64,000 nucleotides of DNA from Actinomyces qiguomingii (GTDB lineage Bacteria; Actinomycetota; Actinomycetes; Actinomycetales; Actinomycetaceae), in contig NZ_CP025228.1 in assembly GCF_004102025.1 (NCBI RefSeq), forward strand, positions 1,984,001 to 2,048,000. Direction: 5' to 3'. Below are positions 36,959 through 45,789 of this stretch, piece after piece (within the stretch, counting starts at the first letter, position 1; each line of letters opens with the position of its first letter). The translations under genes and the position numbers were made by a program. A model generated the notes under the pieces. The model worked only from the letters and a program-made list of their open reading frames with translations, did not search any database and was not told where the DNA came from.

Positions 36959-38967
36959 ATGAGCACGACAGCGCCGTACGGGACCTGGCCCTCGCCGATA
37001 ACCCCCGGCACGATCACCACCCGCACCCTGTCACTGTCTCAGGTGCGCGTAGACGGCGGGGACACCTACTGGGTGGAGCAGCGCGCCTCTCAGGCCGGCA
37101 GGCAAGTCCTGCTGCGCCGCGATGGCGACGGGCAGGTCGGGGAGGTGCTGCCGCTGACCCCCTCCGACGAGCTGGTTGACACCCGCACCCGCGTCTACGA
37201 GTACGGCGGACGCGCCTACGCCGTTGATTCGGGCATTATTGTCGTGTCTCACGCCGGGGACGGACGCCTGTACCGCTACGACGTCGCCCATCGACTGCGT
37301 GGCCTGGTACCGCTGACCATCTACGGGGACGTGCGCCACGGCGATCTGGAAATCGACACGGCGCGCGGTCTGGTCTACGCGGTGCGCGAGGATCATCGGG
37401 GTGCTGGCGAACCGGTCAACACCCTGGTGGCCATCCCCCTGGACGGCTCGGGGGCGCGTGACGACGCGGCCGTGACCACCGTCGTCTCCGGAACCGATTT
37501 CGTGGTCTCCCCCACGCTCTCCCCCGATGGCGAACATCTGGCTTGGATAACGTGGAACCACCCGGATATGCCGTGGGACAACGCCCGCCTGCACGTGGGC
37601 GATCTGCGTCCTGACGGCACCATCGGCACCCAGACAGTGGTCGACGGAGGAAGCGGCTACTCGGTCTCCGAGCCGCGCTGGACCGAGGAGTGCGAACTCG
37701 TGCACGTGTCCAACGCTTCCGGGTTCTGGAACCTGTACCGCACCGAGGGATTCCCCGCCGCGGCACCAACCGGGAGGGCTGGACCGAGTCATTGCGCACG
37801 CGCCCGCTGCATCCAGTGGACGCCACCTTCACCTCTCCCGCCTGGGTCCTGGGACCCCACCACTTCGACGTGCTCGACGGGGAGCATCTGATCGCCTCCT
37901 GGGCGCGCAAGGGCGTATGGCACTTGGGCACCGTCAAGCTGTCCAACGGCGAGTTGGAGGAGTGGAACGTGGGCTGGCAGCCCCTGGGCAATGTCGCCTC
38001 CGCCTCCGGACGCGTAGTGATGCTGGCGGGCAGTGAGACCGAGTTGCCCAGCATTGTGGAGGTGCGTGCCGGCGGCGGCGTAGAAGTGCTGCGCGGCGCG
38101 GGCGACTTCAGCGCCCATGACGCCGGCATCTCCTTCGCCGAGCCTGTCTCCTGGACCACCACCGATTCCGCGACCGCGCACGGCTTCTTCTATCCGCCCG
38201 CCTCTGCGACCTATGTGGGGCCCCAGGACGAGTTGCCGCCGCTGATTGTGGGGGTCCATGGCGGCCCCACGGCGATGGATCGGCCCGGCTACGATCTGCG
38301 CATCCAGTTCTGGACCAGTCGCGGATTCGCCTACCTGGCCGTGAACTACCGCGGTTCCACCGGCTACGGCTCGGACTATCGCAGCCTGCTCAACGGCAAG
38401 TGGGGCGTATACGACGTCGACGACGTGGTTTGCGGCGCCCAGTTCCTGGCCGCCTCCGGCCGGGTGGATCCCGCCCGCATCGCGGTGCGCGGCGCCTCCG
38501 CCGGAGGTTTTACCGCGCTGGCGGCCCTGGTCCGCTCCGACGTGTTCAGCGCCGGAACCTCGTTGTACGGGGTGGCCGACCTCGCCCAGCTGGCCCGCAC
38601 CACCCACAAGTTCGAGTCCCATTACATTCAGCGACTGGTCGGCTCCGAGGACCTGAACGACCCGGTGTTCACGCAGCGCTCGCCTCTGAGTCATATCGAT
38701 GATATCCACGCCCCTCTGCTGCTGTTGCAGGGAAGCGCGGATCCGATCATTCCGGCGGCCCAGGCCACCGCCATGTACGAGGCGGTGAAGGCCAAGGGGC
38801 TGCCGGTGGCATTCGAACTCTTCCAAGGCGAGGGGCATGGTTTCAGCCTGGCCGCCAACGTACACCGTGCCTACCAGGCCGAGTTGAGCTTCTATGCCCA
38901 GGTCTGGGGGCTGGACTCACCGGCGACCGAACGCATCGCCCTGCGGGTCGACAACCTTAACCGTTGA
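36959..38967 (+). pseudogene. S9-family prolyl oligopeptidase-like peptidase, interrupted by one frameshift
   Basis: Two overlapping reading frames together make one complete peptidase. The first (36959 on, after a strong GAGGAGG site) gives the beta-propeller half: YWVEQRASQAGRQVLLRR, VYEYGGRAYAV, VSPTLSPDGEHLAWITWNHPDMPW, ending usefully at FWNLYRTEGF. The second, one frame back, continues NREGWTESLRTRPLHPVDATFTSPAW and carries the catalytic triad: Ser in GASAGGF, Asp in GSADPIIP, His in GEGHGF. The switch lies near 37748-37775; one extra base around 37762 would restore the frame. The rest of the gene is intact, so this is either a very recent mutation or a sequencing error. Confidence 0.85.
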
Positions 38968-39092
38968 CGAGTTGACGGTGGGCCGGCGGGCGCGCCGGAG
39001 CTCGGCCGCCCTCCCCTCCCGCGCCCTGGCTCCCAGGCATGGGTCTGAATGGATCTGCATGGGTCTGAGGCGTGTGCCCTGGTCCCGTCCGG

Positions 39093-39575
39093 TCATCTGC
39101 GGTCGCGATGGACCGTCTCCTGGATCGTGTCGGAGATGTCGGTGATCCGCTCGGCGTTGGTGACAATTCGACGCGGATCTGCCAGCCACAGTTGAACTGC
39201 CGCGATCAGCGGCAGGAGCACGGGCAGGTACCACAGTGACCGCCCCCATTCCGACCAGCTTGAACCGCCCAGGCCGGCCCCGTTGACGGCGAGCAGGCCC
39301 GTTAGTTCCAGCGCCAGGCAGGCCCAGCCGACCCGGCGCATCCGCCGACCGTTGTGGGCCACGGCCACCGACAGCAGCAGGTAACCCAGCCCGCACAGCA
39401 TGCTGAGTGCGGCCGGTGTACGGGTCCCCGTGCCCGAACGCGCCAGGTCGATGAAGGCGGGCACGAGTATCACCAGGCCGAAAACCGCGAAAACGCCTAC
39501 CAGGGCCCGCCCCCAGCCATGCGCCGGACGACGTGTGTCATTCAGTGACCGCGCCTGTGAAGAATCATCCATACG
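39093..39575 (-). CDS. Four-helix membrane protein of unknown function
   Basis: I do not recognise this 160-residue protein. It has a short polar N-terminus, then about four hydrophobic segments (VGVFAVFGLVILVPAFI, LSMLCGLGYLLLSVAV, VGWACLALELTGLLAV, LWYLPVLLPLIAAVQLWL) and a charged C-terminal tail (TNAERITDISDTIQETVHRDRR). The pattern resembles small actinobacterial integral membrane proteins. It is divergent from pepA, with 111 bp between starts. A start 7 codons earlier is possible. Confidence 0.7.
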   Translation of the reverse strand, partial: RMDDSSQARSLNDTRRPAHGWGRALVGVFAVFGLVILVPAFIDLARSGTGTRTPAALSMLCGLGYLLLSVAVAHNGRRMRRVGWACLALELTGLLAVNGAGLGGSSWSEWGRSLWYLPVLLPLIAAVQLWLADPRRIVTNAERITDISDTIQETVHRDRR

Positions 39576-39686
39576 GTAGCTGACCTCGTGCTGCACTTAT
39601 TCGGGTGGGGCAAGGCCATCGCTCGGGACGGCGCCGCCCGGCGCCGCCCCAGCGGACGGCGCCGGCTGTGACGTTACCATTCCCGC

Positions 39687-41267
39687 ATGAGTCAGATCAG
39701 TGAGATTACGACATCCAGTTCGTCGGCCGCCGATGCGGGCGGCGACGTGCTGGTGCTGGCCGCACGCCTCGCCAACGGGGGTCCCGTACTGCTGACCGAG
39801 TCGGCTCGGGTCGGCGCAGAACCGGAATTGGACGCGCTTACGGCCCTGTTGCCCACCCTCGGTTTCAAAGGCGCCCTGGACACGGTGGTGCGGGTGCCGA
39901 CCGCGGCCCTGGGAGGCCACCGGCAGAGCAAACTGGCCCCGCAGGTGCTGGTCGTGGGCACCGGCGAGGCCGATGACACCGCCGCGCTGCGTCGGGCAGC
40001 CGGACGCGCCGCCCGTGAGCTGGCCGGAACCGACCACGCCGTGTTCGCCCTGCCCGCTGACAACCCCGATGACCTAGCCGCGGTGGCCGAGGGCGCGCTG
40101 GAGGGCGCCTACACGTGGTCCGGGAGGGTGCCCGAATCCACCTCTCCCCTGGCCCGGATTACCGTGTTGACTCCTTTGAGTCCGGCGCCGCGCACCCTGC
40201 TGCACCGTAACCGGGTCGATGCCACAGCGCCTATACTCGCGCGCGCCCGCGTTCTTGCCCAGGCCGTCGCCATGGCCCGCGACCTGGTCAATGACCCGCC
40301 CGCGAAGTTGACCCCCGCCGCCTTCGCCGACCGCGCCCGCCGGGCCGCCGAGGACGCCGACCGCGCCCGGAAGGACGGGCGTTTAAAGGTCGAGGTGTAC
40401 GACGACGAGCGTCTGGCCACCGAAGGCTTTGGCGGTATCGTCGGCGTCGGACAGGGCTCGGTGCATCCGCCCCGGCTGGTCCGCCTGGAATGGTCTCCCA
40501 GGACCAGAGGCGGTCGTGCAGCACATGTGGCGTTGGTCGGCAAGGGCATCACCTTCGACTCCGGCGGCATTTCCCTCAAGCCGCCGGCGTCCATGCCCGC
40601 CATGAAGTCAGATATGGCCGGCGCAGCCGTCGTGCTGACAGCCACCCTGGCGGCCGCCCGCCTGGGGCTGCCGGTGCGGGTCACGGCCTGGCTGGCCCTG
40701 GCGGAGAACCTTCCCGGCGGGAAGGCGCAGCGGCCCGGCGATGTGGTCGCCACCTTCGATGGCACCACCGTGGAGATCACCAACACCGACGCCGAGGGTC
40801 GGCTGGTGATGGCCGACGCGTTGGCGGCCGCGGTGGCACAATCCCCTGACGCCGTGATGGACGTCGCCACCCTGACCGGAGCCCAGATCGTGGCGCTGGG
40901 TGAGCGGGTCGGAGCCGTGATGGGAAGTGAATCCATGCGCGCCGATGTCCTGGCCGCGGCCGAAGGTGCCGGCGAGGACTTCTGGCCCATGCCGTTGCCG
41001 GCGCACCTGCGGGCCAATCTGGATTCCCCCTTCGCCGATCTGCGCAACGCGCCCGTAGGCAACCGGGCCGGGGGCATGCTGGTGGCCGGTCTGTTCCTGC
41101 GCGAATTCGTCGGAGACACGCCCTGGGCGCATCTGGACATCGCAGGGCCGGCTTACAACGACAAGGCACCCTGGGGACTGACCCCCCAAGGCGGCACAGG
41201 CTTCGGAGTGTCCACCCTACTGGCCTTCCTGGAGCAGCGCGCGGCTGCGGAGGCGGCCGCCGACTGA
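39687..41267 (+). CDS. pepA: Leucyl aminopeptidase (M17)
   Basis: PepA removes N-terminal residues from peptides using two metal ions in a hexamer. The 526-residue protein has the M17 N-terminal domain and a catalytic domain with LVGKGITFDSGGISLKP, MKSDMAGAAVV and the signature NTDAEGRLVMADAL. The metal and catalytic residues (Lys, Asp, Asp, Glu, Arg) are present. No clear ribosome site precedes the ATG. A hairpin follows the gene before lpdA. Confidence 0.95.
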   Translation: MSQISEITTSSSSAADAGGDVLVLAARLANGGPVLLTESARVGAEPELDALTALLPTLGFKGALDTVVRVPTAALGGHRQSKLAPQVLVVGTGEADDTAALRRAAGRAARELAGTDHAVFALPADNPDDLAAVAEGALEGAYTWSGRVPESTSPLARITVLTPLSPAPRTLLHRNRVDATAPILARARVLAQAVAMARDLVNDPPAKLTPAAFADRARRAAEDADRARKDGRLKVEVYDDERLATEGFGGIVGVGQGSVHPPRLVRLEWSPRTRGGRAAHVALVGKGITFDSGGISLKPPASMPAMKSDMAGAAVVLTATLAAARLGLPVRVTAWLALAENLPGGKAQRPGDVVATFDGTTVEITNTDAEGRLVMADALAAAVAQSPDAVMDVATLTGAQIVALGERVGAVMGSESMRADVLAAAEGAGEDFWPMPLPAHLRANLDSPFADLRNAPVGNRAGGMLVAGLFLREFVGDTPWAHLDIAGPAYNDKAPWGLTPQGGTGFGVSTLLAFLEQRAAAEAAAD

Positions 41268-41349
41268 ACGGTGAAACACACCCTCCTCCGGTGGGCTACC
41301 GGGTGAGTCATGCCGTAGGCTGTCTGGGACTCAGGTCCCCGCTGGCGGG

Positions 41350-41373
41350 TCGGCACCCGCTGCCGGGTGCCGA
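41350..41373 (+). terminator. Hairpin after pepA, possible terminator
   Basis: A perfect 10-bp stem, TCGGCACCCG/CGGGTGCCGA, encloses the loop CTGC. It lies 83 bp after the pepA stop and 57 bp before lpdA. No T-tract follows, so termination would be of the T-poor type seen in high-GC actinobacteria, or the hairpin may have another role. Confidence 0.45.
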
Positions 41374-41430
41374 TGCTCTGCGCCGACCGTGCCGATCGAG
41401 CCGGCTGTGCCACCGACTAGGAGTACTCAT

Positions 41431-42846
41431 ATGACCGATGCCAGTGCAATAGATGGGACCAACCCCCCGCATGACCGGACGCGCGAATACGACATGGTCG
41501 TGCTGGGCGGTGGCTCGGGCGGTTACGCTGCAGCTCTGCGCGGTGCCCAACTCGGCTTGAACGTGGCCCTGATTGAGGCAGACAAGGTGGGCGGCACCTG
41601 CCTGCACCGCGGCTGCGTTCCTACCAAGGCGATCCTGCACTCGGCCGAGACCGCCGAGACGATTCGCCAGGCCGCCGCCGTCGGCGTGCGGGCCGCCTTC
41701 GAGGGCATCGACATGCCCGCCGTCCAGGAGTACAAGAACAGCATTGTCACCCGCATGTACAAGGGTCTGCAGGGGCTGGTGTCCTCCCGGGGCATCGACC
41801 TGGTGAGCGGATGGGGCCGCCTGGCATCGGCGAACACGGTGGAGGTTGCGGGCCGGAGCTACCGGGGAAGAAACGTCGTCCTCGCCTCCGGCTCCTACCC
41901 CAAGACCATGGGCCAGGAGATCTCCGGCCCGGTTATCACCAGTGACCAGGCCCTCGAGCTCGATCATGTTCCCGCCTCGGCGGTGATCCTAGGCGGTGGA
42001 GTGATCGGGGTGGAGTTCGCCTCCGCCTGGGCGTCTATGGGCTCGCAGGTCACGATCATTGAGGCGCTGGAGCACCTGGTGCCGAATGAGGACGAGGCGA
42101 TCTCCAAGCAGCTCGAACGCGCCTTCCGCAAGCGTCGAATCGACTTCCGCGTGGGTACCCGCTTCGAGTCGGTGGACCGTACCGCCTCCGGCGTACAGGT
42201 GCGCACCGCCGATGGTGCAGCCATTGACGCCGAAGTCCTGCTCATCGCCGTCGGCCGGGGCCCGGCAACGGCGAACCTGGGTTATGAGGAGGCGGGTGTT
42301 GCCATGGACCGGGGCTTCGTCCTTACCGACCCCCATGGGCGCACGAACGTACCCGGGGTGTGGGCGGTCGGCGACATCGTGCCCGGCGTACAGCTGGCCC
42401 ACCGCGGCTTCGCCCAGGGCATCGCCGTCGCCGAACGGATTGCGGGTCTCAATCCCGAGCCGGTTGATGACGTCAAGGTCCCCAAGGTGACCTTCTGCGA
42501 GCCCGAGATCGCCTCCGTGGGACTGTCTGAGGCACGCGCCGCCGAGATCCATGGTGCGGACAAGATCGTTACCAGCCAGTTCAACGTGGCCGGCAATGCC
42601 AAGTCTCAGATCTTGGGCACGCAGGGCTTTGTCAAACTGGTTTCACTGAAGAACGGTCCCATCCTAGGTTTTCACGCGATCGGCGCCCGAATGGGTGAGC
42701 AGGTCGGCGAGGGCCAGTTGATCGTGTCCTGGGAGGCCGACGCCGACGACGTCGCCGCCCTTGTGCACGCCCACCCCACCCAGAACGAGACCATCGGCGA
42801 GGCAGCCATGGTGTTGGCCGGTAAACCGCTACACAACCACGGCTGA
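41431..42846 (+). CDS. lpdA: Dihydrolipoyl dehydrogenase (E3)
   Basis: LpdA reoxidises the dihydrolipoyl arm of 2-oxo acid dehydrogenases with NAD+. The 471-residue flavoprotein has VVLGGGSGGYAAALRGAQLG (FAD), the redox-active disulphide in GGTCLHRGCVPTK, a second nucleotide site SAVILGGGVIGVEFASAWASMG, WAVGDIVPGVQLAH, and the C-terminal HAHPTQNE with the catalytic His-Glu pair. AGGAG precedes ATG 41431; a 14-codon longer frame is rejected. The E2 gene follows 70 bp later on the same strand. Confidence 0.96.
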   Translation: MTDASAIDGTNPPHDRTREYDMVVLGGGSGGYAAALRGAQLGLNVALIEADKVGGTCLHRGCVPTKAILHSAETAETIRQAAAVGVRAAFEGIDMPAVQEYKNSIVTRMYKGLQGLVSSRGIDLVSGWGRLASANTVEVAGRSYRGRNVVLASGSYPKTMGQEISGPVITSDQALELDHVPASAVILGGGVIGVEFASAWASMGSQVTIIEALEHLVPNEDEAISKQLERAFRKRRIDFRVGTRFESVDRTASGVQVRTADGAAIDAEVLLIAVGRGPATANLGYEEAGVAMDRGFVLTDPHGRTNVPGVWAVGDIVPGVQLAHRGFAQGIAVAERIAGLNPEPVDDVKVPKVTFCEPEIASVGLSEARAAEIHGADKIVTSQFNVAGNAKSQILGTQGFVKLVSLKNGPILGFHAIGARMGEQVGEGQLIVSWEADADDVAALVHAHPTQNETIGEAAMVLAGKPLHNHG

Positions 42847-42916
42847 CCGATATCGGCTCCGGCCGAACTGAACCATTCAACCACCTCAACCAACAAGAAG
42901 AGACGGAGAGTCGATC

Positions 42917-44263
42917 ATGTCCGAGTCAGTGAAGATGCCCGTACTGGGCGAGTCGGTCACCGAGGGGACGGTCTCCTCCTGGCTGAAGTCCGTCGGTGAC
43001 ACCGTCGAAGTCGGTGAACCGCTGCTCGAGGTGGCCACCGACAAGGTCGATACCGAAGTGCCCTCCCCCGTGGCGGGCACACTGTTGGAGATCCGGGTGG
43101 CCGAGGATGAGACCGTCGAGGTCGGTACCGTCCTGGCCATAGTTGGCGACCCCGCCGAAGCGGGTAATGTGCCAGGCTCGGCGCCCACGACACCGACGCA
43201 GCAATCCGCTCCTCCTGAGCCGCCCGCCGCCCCTACCGTGGCGACTACGTCCGAGCCCTCTGAGGCATCGGCGCCCGCCGTGGGCGGTCCGCCGTCCTCC
43301 GCCTACGTCACGCCGATCGTGCGCAAGCTGGCACGTGAGCGGGGCGTGGACCTGGCGACGGTCACCGGCACCGGCGTAGGCGGTCGCATCCGCAAACAGG
43401 ATGTGGAGGCAGCGGCTGCGGCACAAGCCGCGCCGGCCGCACCCGCACCTTTCGCCGACTCTCAGGCACCCCAGGCGGCTGTCGCCGCTCCGGTTGCGCA
43501 GTCCGCGCCGGCGCCCGCCAAGGCCCCGGCGCCGGTGGACACCAAGCTGCGCGGGCGTACAGAGAAGATGCCGCGCCTGCGTCGGCTCATCGCGGACCGC
43601 ATGATGTCCTCGCTGCAAAACTCCGCACAGCTGACAACCGTCGTGGAAGTCGACGTCACCCGCATCGCCGCACTGCGAGCACGGGTCAAGGACGACTTCT
43701 TGGCCAAGAACGGCACCAAGCTGACCTATCTTCCCTTCTTCGTGGCGGCAGCCACCGAAGCGCTGAAGGCGCATCCCAAGATCAATGCGTCGATCAGTCA
43801 GGAGCAGGTCACCTACCACGATGTGGAGCACATTGGCATCGCCGTGGACACGCCGCGAGGCCTGTACGTGCCGGTGGTCAAGAACGCCGGCGATCTGAAT
43901 ATCCCCGGCCTGGCCAAGCGCATCAACGACCTGGCGGCACGCACCCGGGACAACAAGGTCGAGGCCGGCGAATTGTCCGGCGCCACCTTCACCATCACCA
44001 ACACCGGCTCCGGCGGGGCCTTATTCGACACCCCGATTATCAATCAGCCGGAAGTCGCCATCCTGGGCCTCGGGGCGATAACCAGGCAGCCGCGGGTGGT
44101 CAAGGATTCGGACGGCAACGAGGTGATCGCCGTGCGTTCGGTGTGCTACCTGTCGCTGTCCTACGATCACCGCCTCGTTGACGGTGCGGACGCCTCGCGG
44201 TACCTCATGACCGTCAAGAAGCGCCTGGAGGACGGTGACTTCGCCGGCGAGCTGGGCCTGTAG
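42917..44263 (+). CDS. sucB: 2-oxo acid dehydrogenase E2 (dihydrolipoamide acyltransferase, succinyl or acetyl)
   Basis: The 448-residue protein has one lipoyl domain at 1-80 (lipoylated Lys43 in EVATDKVDTEV), a Pro/Ala/Thr linker, a peripheral subunit-binding domain at about 123-165 (TPIVRKLARERGVDLATVTGTGVGGRIRKQDV), a second Ala/Pro linker and the catalytic domain from about 215. The active-site motif SYDHRLVDGADA gives H418 and D422. Acetyl versus succinyl specificity cannot be settled by eye, so the symbol is tentative. No E1 gene is in the window. lipB and lipA, which install the lipoyl group, lie 5.5 kb downstream beyond an accessory block. Confidence 0.9.
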   Translation: MSESVKMPVLGESVTEGTVSSWLKSVGDTVEVGEPLLEVATDKVDTEVPSPVAGTLLEIRVAEDETVEVGTVLAIVGDPAEAGNVPGSAPTTPTQQSAPPEPPAAPTVATTSEPSEASAPAVGGPPSSAYVTPIVRKLARERGVDLATVTGTGVGGRIRKQDVEAAAAAQAAPAAPAPFADSQAPQAAVAAPVAQSAPAPAKAPAPVDTKLRGRTEKMPRLRRLIADRMMSSLQNSAQLTTVVEVDVTRIAALRARVKDDFLAKNGTKLTYLPFFVAAATEALKAHPKINASISQEQVTYHDVEHIGIAVDTPRGLYVPVVKNAGDLNIPGLAKRINDLAARTRDNKVEAGELSGATFTITNTGSGGALFDTPIINQPEVAILGLGAITRQPRVVKDSDGNEVIAVRSVCYLSLSYDHRLVDGADASRYLMTVKKRLEDGDFAGELGL

Positions 44264-44305
44264 GTCTGCCCGCAGCAACCGGCCCGCCCGACAGCAAAGC
44301 CGCAT

Positions 44306-44336
44306 GGGGCCCGCACCTCGGTCAGGTGCGGGCCCC
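44306..44336 (+). terminator. Strong hairpin terminator after the E2 gene
   Basis: A perfect 13-bp stem (GGGGCCCGCACCT and its complement) with a 5-nt loop CGGTC starts 42 bp after the E2 stop and is followed by TTCC. It should end the lpdA-sucB transcript, isolating the next, separately promoted module. Confidence 0.8.
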
Positions 44337-44402
44337 TTCCATGTGTAATGCGGGTCCGTCGGTCCTGCTCGCGTGACTCGGCCATGGCGGATACACACTT
44401 AC

Positions 44403-44443
44403 GCAACCTCGGTTGACAATGCGCACTTGTCAACGTAGGTTGC
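44403..44443 (+). promoter_or_regulatory. Large two-part dyad operator upstream of the HTH gene
   Basis: Two concentric inverted repeats share one centre. The inner arms are TTGACAA (44413-44419) and TTGTCAA (44427-44433). The outer arms are GCAACCT (44403-44409) and AGGTTGC (44437-44443). The inner left arm contains the -35 box and the outer right arm contains most of the -10 box, so a protein bound here would block RNA polymerase. Autoregulation by the HTH protein is inferred. Confidence 0.75.
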
Positions 44444-44448
44444 TTACA
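44413..44448 (+). promoter_or_regulatory. Consensus promoter giving a leaderless transcript
   Basis: TTGACA (44413-44418), a 17-bp spacer and TAGGTT (44436-44441) form a near-ideal vegetative promoter. Only six bases separate the -10 box from the ATG at 44448, so transcription should start at or next to the A of the start codon. No ribosome-binding site could fit, which agrees with a leaderless mRNA. Confidence 0.75.
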
Positions 44449-44714
44449 TGGCTTCAACACCCGCACGTCCGCCCGACCAAGTCGCTTCCGCGGCCGCCGA
44501 CACCACCCATCCGGTCGCCGGACTGCGCGCCGTGGCGGCGCTTCGACGACTGACCGAGACCCTGGAACTCGCCCAGGTGGAGGCCGCGCTACGCGACGGC
44601 ATGGGATGGGCGGAGATTGCGACCCATCTGGGCGTCACCCGCCAGGCCGTCCACAAGAAGTACGCCAAACGGGTCGCACCAGGACTGGCACCCGCACGAA
44701 GGAGCACTCGATAA
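44448..44714 (+). CDS. Small helix-turn-helix DNA-binding protein
   Basis: The 88-residue protein has an Ala-rich helical N-terminus and a clear HTH at about residues 51-75 (GMGWAEIATHLGVTRQAVHKKYAKRV), followed by a basic tail. It probably binds the dyad operator that overlaps its own promoter. The ATG at 44448 is apparently leaderless. The next gene starts 2 bp after its stop, so the two are co-expressed. Small HTH proteins paired with Clp_N-domain proteins recur in actinobacteria as far as I recall; the signal sensed is unknown. Confidence 0.85.
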   Translation: MASTPARPPDQVASAAADTTHPVAGLRAVAALRRLTETLELAQVEAALRDGMGWAEIATHLGVTRQAVHKKYAKRVAPGLAPARRSTR

Positions 44715-44716
44715 CC

Positions 44717-45697
44717 ATGAGTTGGACCACACACATGATCGCCTGGCTCTCCTGCTCCTGGCACGAGGCCTGCCGCCTGCGTCATCCCGAGGTGGACCTT
44801 GACCATCTGCTGCTGGGCCTGCTCGCCGAGGGCGGTGCGGCGGCGGCGCTGCTGGGCGCACACGGAGTCACCCTGGCCGGTGCCCGAAGGGCTATGCAGG
44901 AATTGTCCGAAGAGGATCTGGCGGCAGTCGGCATCGATACGTCCGCCATGCCTGCCGTCACGCCGGTATCGCCCCTGGAGGCGCAGGTCCTGGCGGAACG
45001 CGATGCGGTCCCCATGTCCGCCAGGGCAGAACAGTTCGCCACCGACAGGCGGGCCTCCTTCAACACCTCGGCCTCCTTCAACACCTCGCTGTCCACGCTA
45101 CGGGCACTACTCGGGTCCGACGTGCCGATGCGCATACTCGGCCGACTTGGCGTGGATCCGGACGCCCTGCGCGCCGATCTTGCCGCCCGCGAGGGGCGCC
45201 GTCCCGACTCCCCCGGCGGCGCTGCGGTCGATCCCGACCTGCTGCCGCAGGAGCCGGCCGCCGCCCTGTGCCTGCGCCGGTTTATCTCCGCCTCGCCCGC
45301 CCAGGTGTGTAAGGTTCTGGCCGACCCGTCGCTGCTGCCCGCCTGGGCCGTTCTCGCGGAGGAGATGCGCCGGACGTGCCCAGAAGGGATCATCTCCCGC
45401 CACGAATCTCGTACCGGTCGCCATATGACGCTGCAGTGGAGACGGATCGAGTCGACGCCGGATTCGGTCATCTGGGTCAAAACGCTGCTGGACGGGCCGA
45501 ACCGTGGCCAGACCTTCGCCTACGATCGCTTCGACCTCAACCCCGCTCCGGGTGGATGCGCCCTCACCTTCACCCGCGCCTACCGCATCTGGCGCCTGTC
45601 CGGGCGTCTACTGCACCCGGCGACGCGAAGGCTGACGCGCATCGGCATGGTGACCACCTTCGGTTCCATCGCCAGGACCGTGGCGGCCGCGTCCTGA
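44717..45697 (+). CDS. Clp_N-domain protein fused to a SRPBCC (START/polyketide-cyclase-like) domain
   Basis: Residues 1-180 contain two Clp_N-type repeats, VDLDHLLLGLLAEGGAAAALLGAHGVTLAGARRAM and LRALLGSDVPMRILGRLGVDPDALRADL, of the kind ClpA/ClpC use to bind adaptors. There is no AAA+ ATPase. Residues about 190-326 look like a SRPBCC ligand-binding fold: LRRFISASPAQVCKVLADPSLLPAWAVL, TLQWRRIESTPDSVIWVKTLLDG, GGCALTFTRAYRIW. It directly follows the HTH gene. One reading is a ligand sensor that controls the HTH repressor or presents it to a Clp protease. ATG 44717 is chosen over a longer frame overlapping the HTH gene. Confidence 0.75.
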   Translation: MSWTTHMIAWLSCSWHEACRLRHPEVDLDHLLLGLLAEGGAAAALLGAHGVTLAGARRAMQELSEEDLAAVGIDTSAMPAVTPVSPLEAQVLAERDAVPMSARAEQFATDRRASFNTSASFNTSLSTLRALLGSDVPMRILGRLGVDPDALRADLAAREGRRPDSPGGAAVDPDLLPQEPAAALCLRRFISASPAQVCKVLADPSLLPAWAVLAEEMRRTCPEGIISRHESRTGRHMTLQWRRIESTPDSVIWVKTLLDGPNRGQTFAYDRFDLNPAPGGCALTFTRAYRIWRLSGRLLHPATRRLTRIGMVTTFGSIARTVAAAS

Positions 45698-45789
45698 CAC
45701 GCGCCCGCTACGATCTGCCGGCGAATGGGGGCGGTGTTCGTGACAAGTGTGCCGGACCTCCTATTGCTGTCACCGACCGCTGGTTCCGT

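Noticed and set aside
37690..37891. Programmed -1 frameshift in the S9 peptidase
   Set aside because: No slippery heptamer and no strong downstream stem or internal ribosome-like sequence was seen; an indel or sequencing error is simpler.
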